A DNA stretch of 64,000 bases from Tetrahymena thermophila SB210 (lineage: Eukaryota > Ciliophora > Oligohymenophorea > Hymenostomatida > Tetrahymenidae). The stretch is taken from contig NW_002475923.1 in the NCBI RefSeq assembly GCF_000189635.1, positions 310,001-374,000 on the forward strand, given 5' to 3'. The translations under genes were made by a program, and so were the position numbers. Below, one piece after another: positions 1 to 11,900 of the stretch (position 1 is its first letter; each line of letters starts with the position of its first letter). The notes beneath the pieces were generated by a model. It worked only from the letters and a program-made list of their open reading frames with translations. It was not told the DNA's origin and did not search any database.

Positions 1-1601
1 TTTTAAAAAAACTTAAATTAAATCAAATAGAAAATATTAATTTGATTCAGCACAAAAGATATGAGTGATATCTGCAATAGATTATAATAAATTTAAGTTG
101 TATTTTTCATTTTTTGTTATTTAATTTATATTTAAGGTGTTTTTTCTAAACATCTTTTTAAAAAATAAAATGATGAATCTTAATATTATTTTGACTATTA
201 GTATAGGTTAATTTAAATAATTATTTAAATATTAAATAAAATTAATTTAATGTTTTGAAAATTGTTTATTTCAGTAACCAAACAAAATGGCTAAAATATC
301 TAAGGGTATTGAATATTAAATAATTTGGAATGAATCGTTTTATAAAGACCAATTCATATTTTAAATATTCATTTATTAAAAATATTGTACTTTCATTCAA
401 AAAAAATATTATTTTTCAAATAAAATTAGAAAAATTTTTTTGATTCTCACTTAAATTAAAGATGAATTAGAATATTGTTTAAATAAAAACTATTTTTATC
501 AATTCATAATTTAAATAAAAGCAATTTTTATTAATGTTTTACATAAAAACGTAATCCATAAATTATATATATGATGATATAAATATTTAGATTTTAAAAA
601 TAAAAATGTAATTTAAATAAATGGACAATCACTTATTAAAATGATTATTGAATGTATAATAAAAAAATTAGATTAAAATCATATTAATTCAAAATTTAAT
701 TAAATTAATTTTTTTTAAAAATTAAATAAATTTCTAACTTAATATTAAAAAATGGATAAATAATAAAATAATTTACAGTTAATTACTCTTAAAAGTATTT
801 TATTATTTTGAATATGTCAAATTATAAGTGAATAATGTTTTATTTCATATTTATTAAAGTTTTTTATGATAATATTTACTAAAAAAATAAGAAATTTAAA
901 TAAATCCATCCAAAAATAATTGAAAGTTAAAATATATTAATAAAATAAATAATTATAATTTAAAGTTATGAAATTTAATTTATTATTTTAGATCTCAAGT
1001 AAAAGCAAGCACTAATTAGCTATTTGATTTTGATTGTAAATAACATTTTTATCAACTTAATATTATTTTATGTTTCAAAAAAGTTTTATTGATCCATTAC
1101 AAATTTATTTATTAATTTATTTTTGATAATAATAAATCAAGATTTAAAAATCTGCTAATAAAAATTAATAATTTTAATTTTAATTTTATTACAAGTTATT
1201 TTTATATTTAATTCTAAAATCATAAATAATGTTTATAATTGTTGCTTATAATTTAAAATCACTAAATTATTTTTATTAAAGTATAGAATTTAATCTATAA
1301 GTTATTTTAAATATTTATTATTTTTTATTTTTACAAGAATTTAGGGTTAACTACCAAATAAATTTACCATAAATACTACCAAAATATTTATTCTAAAAAA
1401 AATTATATTTAATAACGCAATCAGATAATATTTTTTTAATTTCTTTTTAGTCTGTCTTCGTATTTATAATACATTAGATTATTAAATTTATTTACTTACT
1501 TACAAGTTTTTGATTTTTTATATTTATTTATAAGTTTTAGAGGTATTTAGGATAAATTACTGACTAATAAAGTGAATATACCTTATAGAAATTAGAATTC
1601 A
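1..1601. other. AT-rich intergenic region
   Basis: Almost pure A/T sequence with many short A and T runs and no open frame in the ciliate code that looks coding. I see no tRNA, telomeric repeat or recognisable element. It presumably holds the promoter of the coiled-coil gene that starts at 1602. Confidence 0.6.
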
Positions 1602-3427
1602 ATGTAAGTTTAATAACCTTTTTAGTAGTAGAATTAGGACCCTAATGATTTAGAGCACACTCCTGATTCTATTTTGAAAGCTGCTTGGTAAAAGATTAAC
1701 CAGAATTCCATTTAATTACAAACATATGAATAGCGTAATAAATTGATGTTTATAATATTTTAATCTAAATAATGTGAAGATAATAACAATTGTTTAATTT
1801 ATAAAAAGAATTAATTAAGAAAGACAAAGAAATTGAGCAGCTTAAAGAGGAGCTAAAGATGTAATAAGAGTATAGCCAAAAGGTTTAGTTTGAAGCTAGA
1901 TTAAAGTCTGAAAACAGACAGCTCTTTGATTAATTAAATCAGACTTGCGATGAATTGAGAAGGAAATTAAGCAATCAAGCTTATGAAAAAGACAGTGAAA
2001 TAAATAGCTTGAGAGGAGAAATTAAGAGATTAAATGAGATATTCATGGGATATAAAGCGAGAGATTATCAGATAGAGAAATACAAATTGGCAATAACAAA
2101 TATGGATGAAAATGAAAAAAGTAATTTTATTGGGATTTGTTTAGAATAAAACTTGAAAAACGGAAATTTGCAAATTAAATTCTATATTTTTTTTTAAAGA
2201 AATAATTTTGTGTTTATTAAGTTATTTATAATAAATATATACTATTTAAACAGGGTATAAGGATATCATAAGAGATAAGGATTCAGAGATAGATTAGCTA
2301 AATAAGAGATTGGTTAAAGGTGATGACAATTAATACGATGAGTTTGTTACAAGAATTAAAGTGATGGATTAAGAAATACAAAATCTTCAACATTTAATTG
2401 TTTAGAAAGATAAGTAAATACTTGATTCCAAATAAAAGATTTAAGAGCTAGTTGAATTTAACAAGATTGAGGCTGTTAAGATAGAGCAAAGGTTATCTCT
2501 TTAATTTAAATAAAACTATGACACTTTATTAAAAGACAAATCATAGCAATTCGAAAAAGAAATGAAAAATAAAACTGAGGAAATGATCAAGTTAAATAAT
2601 AAGGTCTAGTTCTAAGAAAATAGATTAACTTTATTAGAAAACCACAGTAATAAGATGAGTGAAATTACCACAAGTAATAAAACAAATAATCAATAAATAA
2701 ATAAAAAATTTAGTTATATTTTTGTATATATTAACTAACAGATACTAAGGAAATAATTGATGTAGAAAGAAGATTTGAGAAGGTAAAGCTAGAAAATGAT
2801 GAATTAAAGAGCTTGAAGATTCATTTTGCAGAAGAAATACAAAATATAAGAAGATAAGACCAGTCTCGTCATGATTAATAGATTGATCAATTAAAAAGCC
2901 AAATAAGTGCATTAACTTCATAATTACAATTTATACAAAAAGATGTTGATGGATTCTGCCAAGAAATATAAGCCAAAGACCAAAAAATTTAGCTTTAATA
3001 AAGGGAAATACAAGCTCTTAAATAATTTGAAGCTATTTCACAGAAAAGAGAGGTGGAGATAGAAGGATTAAAAGCAACCATTATAGTTCTAAAGAAAGAA
3101 ATTGAAAAACTGTACCCTAATCACTCAAAAACTAATTTTGAAGTAATTCAAAATGTAACAAATTAATAGAATCAGTATGAAGCACAGTAGTATAACCCAA
3201 ACATACTTAACAACTCTTATTAAAGGATAAGTGTTCGTAGTAATAGTGGAATAAACGGTGCTAATAATAACAATGTATTAAGCTAAAGCAATGTTATAAA
3301 TGTCAATAATATTGATAACGCTTATAGTTATCAGCCTAACTAACCAGTTCAGTTTAGAAGTACTTTATAACCTAACTAGTATGCCTCTCAAACTATCACT
3401 CAACAAAGATAAACTTATTAGTATTGA
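1602..3427 (+). CDS. coiled-coil protein, 516 aa
   Basis: Four exons fit: 1602-1734, 1809-2120, 2254-2673 and 2742-3427, with GT-AG introns of 74, 133 and 68 bases; their sum is an exact multiple of three and ends at TGA. The N-terminus is Gln-rich (MQVQQPFQQQ). From about residue 45 to 410 the protein is nearly continuous charged heptads rich in Glu, Lys, Gln and Leu (for example IEQLKEELKMQQEYSQ), typical of a long parallel coiled coil. The last ~90 residues are Asn/Gln/Ser-rich and unstructured. There is no signal peptide, membrane span or catalytic motif. Ciliates have many such proteins in cytoskeleton, basal bodies and trafficking; the sequence does not say which applies. The ATG at 1602 is the first in frame; an extra upstream exon cannot be excluded. 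Confidence 0.75.
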
Positions 3428-3948
3428 TGATAAGAAGCAAAATACCAAATTACTTTATTTATTCAAAGATAGAAATTTAAATTTATAAAATATTCCATTA
3501 AATTAAATAAAATGACTTTAGATATTTTAAGTTGGAAGGAATTGGTTGGTGTTGTTTGTTTTTAATAAATTTGACAAAAAAACATAATGATTTTATTTCT
3601 ATTTCATGTGATATCTAATACTTTTTTGTAGAGATAGAAAATAAAATGTAAATTGATAAATTATCTAAATATTTAATTCAATAAATTATATCTGTTAACC
3701 TAGTTTTAATTAATTTACTTACTGAAAATTGAAGTTTTTTCAATTAAATTATTTATTTCATCATATTATTTATAAATTTTACAGATATTGATTGATTGAT
3801 TAATTAAAGGCTATTCAATTCAATTCAATTAATTGTAGGATAAAGAAATCTAAGATAGAAAAAAAGTCAATATATCTTCTAATTAAAATAAATTCAAAAT
3901 TGTTTGTTTAAGGCAATAAATAAAAAACAATTTAATAAATTATTATTT
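3428..3948. other. intergenic spacer
   Basis: AT-rich spacer of about 520 bases between two genes on the same strand; no feature recognised. It contains short direct repeats of a TTCAA-type unit near 3815-3832. Confidence 0.5.
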
Positions 3949-5622
3949 ATGGCAACTTAGGAATAATTGACAACTGAATACCCTGTTAAATCGCGTTATA
4001 ACGCAGATGAAAATTAAATAGATGAACAAGCAGATGAAATAGAGTTAATAGATCTTAAAACAGATGCAGGTTATTTCGAAACTCTTAAAATCATGCTAAA
4101 TGTAGGATGTAAGAGTTTTGGAGGACCTATGAATTAAGTAGAGGATTTACAAAAAATTTTTGTAGATGATCTCAAATGGGTAAATGAAGAATTATTCACT
4201 GAGATATTTACAATTTGTTGCGGTATCCCTGGGTCTGTAATTACATAAGTTGCAATAGCAATAGGTATCAATAAAAATGAATTATTAGCACTTCTATTTA
4301 AAAATATAAATCATAAATATGATATTATTATTGCAAGCTAAACTAAATATACAATAATAAATAGATTTATATTCTATTGCAAAAATATATCAATAAATTG
4401 AAAAAAAAGAAAGTTTGTTTCATTTATTTTCTTGCCTTAACAAAAAAGACTTTGGATTTTAAACAAACACAAAAACTAATAAATTAATTATGATTTATTT
4501 TTTAATAAATATTAAGATTTATATTAATTTTTTTTTATTGTTGTAGGCTCTTTGGTAACTAATAATTGGAAGGGAGGAGTTTTTGCATTTATAGGACTTA
4601 CATTACCTGGTGCATTAATAATGGGTTTATTTGGCTGTATCTATCGTATTTTATAGTTAAATTAATTGGTTGTGCCATGCTTGGGAAAATTGGCTCTTCA
4701 TGGATTTGCTAGTGCTTCTGTTTCAGTTGTATTTTAAGCTGCATGGAAGTTTTGTACACAAATGAAAGTCTCATGGCAGGATACTTTTATAATTGGATCA
4801 AGTTTAGTTTTATATATTTTATATCAATCACCTATTTTTATGCTTGCCCTTATGATTATTGGAGGGTTTATAATGTAAATGTCCTAAAAGGAAGACTATC
4901 GTACAAGTGTATCTGTTGTAAGCCGTGACTCCATTTAAATTGCAGAACCTCGTTTTAGCAGAGTATTGTAAGAACAAGGAGGAGTTTTTGGAAAAAATAG
5001 TTTGTATGCTTACATAATAATATTAGCCGTACTCCTCATTTTAAGAATTTCATTAAAAACTAAGGATGTTGAAGCTGCTATTTCATTTTATTATGTTGGT
5101 TCTCTCCTTATGGGAGGTGGTCATGTTGGTATTCCCTTGCTTTTTACTGAATTTACTGCCCTTAATTTGATAACATCTGATATATTCTTTAATGGATTTT
5201 CAGTTAACAATATGATCCCAGGACCAATTATGAATATAGCTGTTTATGTTGGTGGATTTGCAGATGGGTTCAAGGGAGCTTTTATTGCATACATATTCCT
5301 TTACCTTCCTACCTTTTTATTTATATGGGGTGTTCTTCCCTATTGGCACTCTCATCGTAAGGATCCTAATATAAACAACTTTATTCGTGGAGCTAGCTTA
5401 GTTTCTATTGGTTTTGTTTTTGCTACTACATACATTCTTTGGAGAAATGCTGGTTAAGATGATGTTGTCACTTCTTCTCTATTAGTCGTTATATCTTTCG
5501 TGCTACTAAATATTTATGAATTACCAGCTCCGTTTGTAGTATTGCTTGGAGGAGTATTGATGGTTGTTCGTTATATGACTCTTAGAAATTACAGAGGTGT
5601 TGAAGATTACAGCACTTGTTGA
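3949..5622 (+). CDS. CHR-family (chromate/anion) transporter, 463 aa
   Basis: Two exons, 3949-4264 and 4547-5622, joined across a 282-base intron; the join restores a Gly codon and the frame stays open to TGA. Two homologous halves of the CHR (ChrA) superfamily are visible. The first starts near residue 45 with CKSFGGPMNQV and then GIPGSVITQVAIAIG. The second starts near residue 285 with GSLLMGGGHVGIPLL and later NMIPGPIMNIAVYVGG. Many hydrophobic helices follow each motif, so this is a polytopic membrane protein of the long, two-domain type. Bacterial and fungal members export chromate or related oxyanions, probably with protons; the substrate here is unknown. The N-terminal ~40 residues are acidic and presumably cytosolic. 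The gene converges with NDUFS4 downstream. Confidence 0.88.
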
Positions 5623-6647
5623 ATTTTAAATTATTCTCTAATTAAATCTATTATTTATGTTCATGTACTACAATCTAATTTAAAAATCACAATTTTTATT
5701 AATCTAATTCTTTTGATTCTTCTATAATAAATAATTGATAAAAAATACATCTAAGGTTTATTGGGTTTTATTTATCTTTAGCTGATTATATTTTAATCTA
5801 AATTCTATATTTTTTAAAAAATGCCTCGTCTTACTTTATTTGATCAATATATTAATAATAAATAAGAAAAAATCTCATCAAACAAACATGTCATTCTGCA
5901 TAAATTTATTTTATTTTCATCTTCATTTTTATAATTTTATAAGATAAATTAAATCTATTCATTTGATTATATATTTAAATTGATAAACTATTTTGCTTAA
6001 AATATTTATTTGTTTATTTTCATTTTAGCTTCTTCTATTGATTTATATTGATTTAATAGTTTCTAACAATTTGATACTTGATTTTGAAGCTTATTTATTA
6101 AATATTAAATTAAATTAATTTTGCTAATTTAGATTAATTTAATTTTTTTTGCCTTTTAAAAAATGATATTTCTTTATTATTTGTTTATGAGGCACAGGTA
6201 ATTAAATAATAATTTTTGTAACAATAGATAGATCTATTTTTTCATAAAAATAATCTTTATATCTAATAAGAAAATTCTTAAATCAATATTTGACATTTTT
6301 TTACTTCCTTATTTACAAATTCATTATTAAATTTCAAGTTTTTTTAAAGGTAAATTATTAAATATTTAGTAAATTAGGCCTTTTAGATAAACTCAATTTT
6401 ATTCAACATAAAAATAATTTGAAGATAAATATTGATTAATGGTAGAGTATAGTATAATTAATTTCTAAAAAAATGCTTAAAAGTATATCATTATTTAACT
6501 TTTTTAATTAATTTGAAATGGTAACTGTGAATAAATACTTTTGTACATTTAACAATTAAAGATATTAAGATTCTAAATTATCATTTCAAATGCATTCTTT
6601 TTTATAAAGATAGAAAGAACAAACTACTTTCTAATTTTTAATCAAAA
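5623..6647. other. intergenic region between convergent genes
   Basis: About 1 kb of AT-rich DNA holding the 3' ends of the CHR transporter (+) and NDUFS4 (-). No coding frame, RNA gene or element recognised. Confidence 0.5.
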
Positions 6648-7867
6648 TCAACAGTCTTCATCAACAGCATTGTCATGACCAGGCCAGAGCATATTATCAG
6701 CATAACCTATTTAACAATTTTCATTAAAAAGTGTTTCAATATTTTAAATTTACTCTTTCTAGTGTGATAACGAGAACGAGGGAATGAGACTTCATAACCG
6801 AAACCTATTTAAAAATACGAAATTTACATTAAAAGTTTGAAATATGATTGTAAAATACCCATTTGTTTGCAGTAAGAAATAGCATCTTCCAAGGTACAGA
6901 AATAGTGGTTTCTTTTAGAGAAAGTATCACCATTAAAAGACCTTAATTTATATAATAGTTTATGAGTTTATATTGTTTATAGTTTAAAAAATGCTACCAT
7001 CCCATCCAAGGAGTCTTATATTAGGCTTGTCTTTCAAATTCAAGAGTCCACTTGTATCCCTCAGGAATTTAAGGAGCTATTAAGAAATTTAATAATTAGT
7101 TTTGAATTAGTTGTTTTTTCAGTAAATAATAAATGAATACTGTCATGCATATGGTTAGTATCTTAAATATAGATTCTTGCAACTCTTCCACGGATATCAC
7201 GACGTTAAGGAGTGTAGAATTGAGTATATTAGCAGCTGCTATCAAGTTGAGGATCTATGTTAAATAGGTATCATGATTAATTACAATTAATATAAAAATA
7301 TGCAATTCAAGATGCTAATATCACTTCAAATAATTGCAAAAAATGAATTAAATAATATATTTTATATTCATTAGATTTAAATTATCATAAAGTATCAAGC
7401 CTCTATATATATTGCTATCATCATAACTATAGTAAGCATACTAGAATTAAAACTATGATAAAGATAATATTTATTTATTTGCAATCATCTTTAATTATAT
7501 TAGCTTAAACTGCTTTAATTTTATCAAAGAAACTAATTACGTTGAACGAAGCCAATTTAACCTTGAGCTGTAACAGTCTTAGGTTAGATATTGTTCTTCT
7601 AAGCAACACCAACACTCAAAATTTTTTCGTTTGCAGCTATGATATTTATAATTTTTGATAAAAATTATTAATATTTTGCAGTAATGAATTGATCAATTAT
7701 AAATATATTCTATAGTATTTATTTCTTATTCTTGACATAAAATTATTTAGCTTTTGTTTTTCCCTAAAATATTTTTAAATAAATCAAGTACTCTTAGCAA
7801 TCTTAGCAGGTATCTTTTAAATTTCAAAGTAACGTGCTGATTAAATGGCGTTTTTAGGTAAAAGCAT
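6648..7867 (-). CDS. NDUFS4: NADH dehydrogenase (complex I) 18 kDa subunit, NDUFS4, 185 aa
   Basis: Seven exons on the minus strand: 7792-7867, 7541-7636, 7141-7254, 6998-7076, 6859-6941, 6754-6804 and 6648-6706; all joins keep frame. The N-terminus (MLLPKNAIQSARYFEIQKI) lacks acidic residues before position 16 and looks like a mitochondrial presequence. The family body follows: RGRVARIYIQ, then WTLEFERQAQYKTPWMGW, matching the W..EF......P.MGW signature of NDUFS4 (ETC_C1_NDUFS4). It ends with PRSRYHTRKSYADNMLWPG, equivalent to the KSYGANFSW end of the human protein. The last residues (HDNAVDEDC) are an acidic extension. It is an accessory subunit of the complex I peripheral arm at the matrix side. 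It is transcribed divergently from the Mot1-like gene, with about 1 kb between the starts. Confidence 0.93.
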
Positions 7868-8918
7868 TTCTTGCTTAATTTTGAGAAATTCTAAAGATTT
7901 AATGTAATATATTTGATAATATTTTTTATTTTAACTTTCTTTTATTGTAAATTTCCTTAATCAATCAAGCAAGAATCTTTTAAATTTCATTAATAATTAA
8001 CAAAAATTCATTCATTTACTCATTATTTCTTTCTGAATTTATATTTTTTTATTCTTCCCTTATCAAATCTAATAAAATACATAAAATCTAGTTTGTATGT
8101 ATACTCAAAAACACTACTAAATATTTTCATAAAGAATTGAAAAATTATTTTTTTAAAATATTTCATTCATAGTTGTTGGAAACAATTTTTATTTAAGTAA
8201 TCCAATTTCAATTAATTCTCTCTTTTTTTATTACCTGCTTTTGGATAAATGTAAAAATATATGCAAAAATAGTTTTAAAGTTGCTAGACAGTTTATTTTT
8301 CTAATATAGATAAATAATGTTTTAAAATTAATCTATTTACATTAGAAATTATATATAAAAAATAAACAGTTTTTCAGTAATTTATGCAGGTCAACTTTGA
8401 AAGAGAATTAGTTTATAAATGTTAAAATATTTAAAAATATAAAGATAAATAAATGAATAGATTACTCAAATATGAACACATAAAACAAGAATGTGCATGA
8501 TATTGTCTTTAAAAAAAATATTGTATGTATACAGAGTATTAGATTGAAAGGGAGAAAAATGACAAGAAAAAGGGTACGGATTTTAAATCTAATTAGATTT
8601 TGAAAGTAGTTTCTATCTTTATAAATAAAATACAAAAATATTAGAAAACACTTATTTTTATAATTATTAATTCATTTAAGAGAAAGAAAGTCAAATATAT
8701 ACATAAATATATATATTAAAGCTCTACTACTTAGGCAAAATTCTAACTCCATTAGAATACATCTCTCTCAAAAATAAACCAATAGGATTATTTATAAAAC
8801 TTAAAAGAGAATACTATATAAATACAAGCATAGCATAGCTTAACTTAATAGGTTTTAGTGAACCTTAATAGCTGATTTCAATAAAACTTTTCTTTTATTT
8901 CAATTAATTGCTTTATAT
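7868..8918. other. divergent promoter region
   Basis: About 1 kb between the starts of NDUFS4 (-) and the Mot1-like gene (+), so it should contain both promoters. It is AT-rich with no recognised motif and no coding frame. Confidence 0.5.
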
Positions 8919-11900
8919 ATGGAAGCTAAACTTGATAAAATCTTTAATATTTTTTAAGATAAAAATAATGAGAGCTTGTTCGAATTGTGTGTGAGATAAA
9001 TTGTAGAAATATATAAGGACTCACCCTCTTCGATTTACTACTTGCTTAAGAAAGCTATGAGGTTACTCTTTTCTACCACTAAAGATTCCTACTTGTAATT
9101 AAAACATAGGTAAGTAGCTGCAGGTATCATCGAAAAAACATATCGTTACTACACACAAAGACTTCAAAAGTTTATCAATACAGATCTAGCAAATGATGAA
9201 GATATAGATATATTAAGTCTATTTCACATGGAGAAAGTCACTCCTGAATAAGAGCAAAAGGATTTATTAAGATAGCAATAAAAAGTGCAGTAATAGCAGC
9301 TATCATAATTGGAATAATAGGTTGTTTAAAATGATTCAGAAAAAGCCAATAATTAAATGGAAGTTGAAGAAACAGAAAAACCAAGCAAGAAGAAAAATAC
9401 AAAGAAAAATTCTAAAACAGAAAAGTCTAGCAAAAAAGGGAAGAAGAATGGAAATTCTAATGGAAGCAGCTCAAACTAGAATGAATAAAAAGCTGAAAAT
9501 GAAATTCCTCAAATAAAAAATGGCATTCATCTTTTGAAAACAATTGAGGAAGTAAAAAATAAATGGAATGTTGCCGTAAACGATATTGATTATGATCATA
9601 TGATTAAGCATGAAGATCCTCTTGTAGCTCGTGAATTAGGTTTTTATGATGTTTAGTTATAGTCATAGCGCGAATCTAGAGAGTTAGAAGAAGAAATTTT
9701 ATCTAAAATGGGTTTATCTGCAGATCTAAATCCAACTAATTTACAAGGTATTTGGAACTCTCACTTTAATGTTAATTTTTCTGACAAGCATAAAGAATTA
9801 AGCATGCTTGATTAGGAAAATTTATCATAAATTTTAGATGATGACACACAGTCTACTTAAGTATCATCTACGAATGGCAATAAGAAGAAAGGCAAAAGAA
9901 AGGGAGCTTCTAATAACGAGTAAGGAACCTCAAATGCAGAAAGTTCATATGGAGAAAGTGTAAAAAAGAAAATAAAAACAGATTCGAATGGGGGTACAAG
10001 TAGATAAATGAGTGGCTAGAATGATTTAAATGATAACGAAGGATAAATGTAGGAAGAAAACGGAGATGACATCAGTATGAAAGAATGTATCGGTTTAAAT
10101 CTTTTTGTTCCATTTAACAACATCTTCAGACAGTGTTTAAAAAATTTACTGAGCAGAACGTGGGAAATACGTCATTATTCTGCAATGGTCTTAAAAGGCT
10201 TCTTAAAAGAAAACATAGAATTTCTTGAATTCGAACATAAAATTTATACAAAGGATATCGATCCAAGGCTCTTAGAAGAAAATAGTTAGCATCAATTGTT
10301 CCATAGTATATTAAATACACTTTAGATTGAATTAAAAAAATTCCTAGGTGCAGAATAGAATGTTTAAGATAAAATAGAAAACTACTTAAGCAGAAACATG
10401 ATAATTTTAATATTAGATTAATTAACAGACTATAGTGGTAAGATAAGTGATATTATGATCAGAAAAGTTGCATGCGACATGATAACTTTGATTCTTAAAA
10501 ATAGCAACTACATAAGTGATAGATTTAGATATGAAATCCTCATAAAGATTTAGCATTTCTTACAGAAATCTATTTACTAAGTAGGATAGCGCATTATTAC
10601 TCAGACCTCTCTAGTCTTAATCACACAACTTCTCAATGAGCGAAAGGATCTAAGGTATTTTTATTAATAAGTTATTGATTTTTTTTTTAAATAAATTATT
10701 TTTGAATCTTTTAAGATTTAATTGAATTTATTTGTTTTAAATAAATTTGGTATTTTATTAATAGAAGGGAGATTTTTAATTTATTCAGGTCAAGCTATGA
10801 AGGAATACTCAATTAGAATTAAGATGAAGATATTATTATGCACTTTTCTGAGAATTTTCTAATTTATGTTCATGAGGGAGATTGGATAATTTATGAAGGG
10901 GAGTTCATTTCTTTGATTATTGAAAAGTTATGGAATTATGTTGATATATTTGATGATATCAGTTATAATATAAAGACTATTATGTCGCTTCTTTAAGAAT
11001 GTCAAAGATTGGGATTTATGACAGAGAAAGATTTCTCTCCACCTCACATTAAAAAATTATTTAAATACTTCTTTCATTGGGAAGAAGAAGTTCGCCGTGA
11101 AACATACAATTTATTGCACGAGGGCTTACTCACATATTAAGACTTGAGAATCGATAACAACGAAGAAATTCAGTTGCTGTATGATTTAGTTGTTAGAGGT
11201 TTAGTAATAGAAAAAAGTGAATCTAACTTTTTTGCATTAATTGATCTCTGTAAAGTTGTACAAAAGCATTTAACACCTGACTAAATTAATGCAGGGCATA
11301 CTATTTTGATTAATGTCGCTATTTCAAATTAATCCTGTGATAAAATTATAGAATCTTTTTGTGAATTTTTAAAATAAAAAGGGCTTCGTCCTCATTATAA
11401 TTTTTATATAAAATCACTTTCAAATCTAGGATATTTTGATAATAACACTATGCGTATGCAAAGAGCAATTACTGCTTTGTGTAAAGTAGCAGTCAATAAT
11501 TTAGAATTTTTACAAAAATAATGTGCAGCACTCAAAGTATAAACAAAGGTTGAGGAATAACCTAATTATCATGTTTAAATAATTTTTGTATTATCCTTAA
11601 TGGCTTATTTCATTGAATCAAATAATGCTGACCCTAAAATTATATTAAAATTTTTCGTTTAGCAAGAATTAGAATAGTTTATGGATTAAAAAAATTTTGA
11701 CTTATGGGTAGATCAAGTTTAGTCATAAGATCAAATTATACTTTAATATTTATCTTCAATCGACTAGCTTACTAGCTCTGCTCCTAAAATTAGGAATTCA
11801 TAACAAATAACAAACATTCTAGATCACTAAGCATTTAAAGGTAATTTTAAAAATTGAGTTTTACCTATTATCTGAAATTATTTTTTTTTAAATTTTCCCA

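Noticed and set aside
5002-5457. 151-residue standard-code frame treated as a complete gene
   Set aside because: It is only the C-terminal part of the CHR transporter, cut at both ends by in-frame TAG/TAA that encode Gln.
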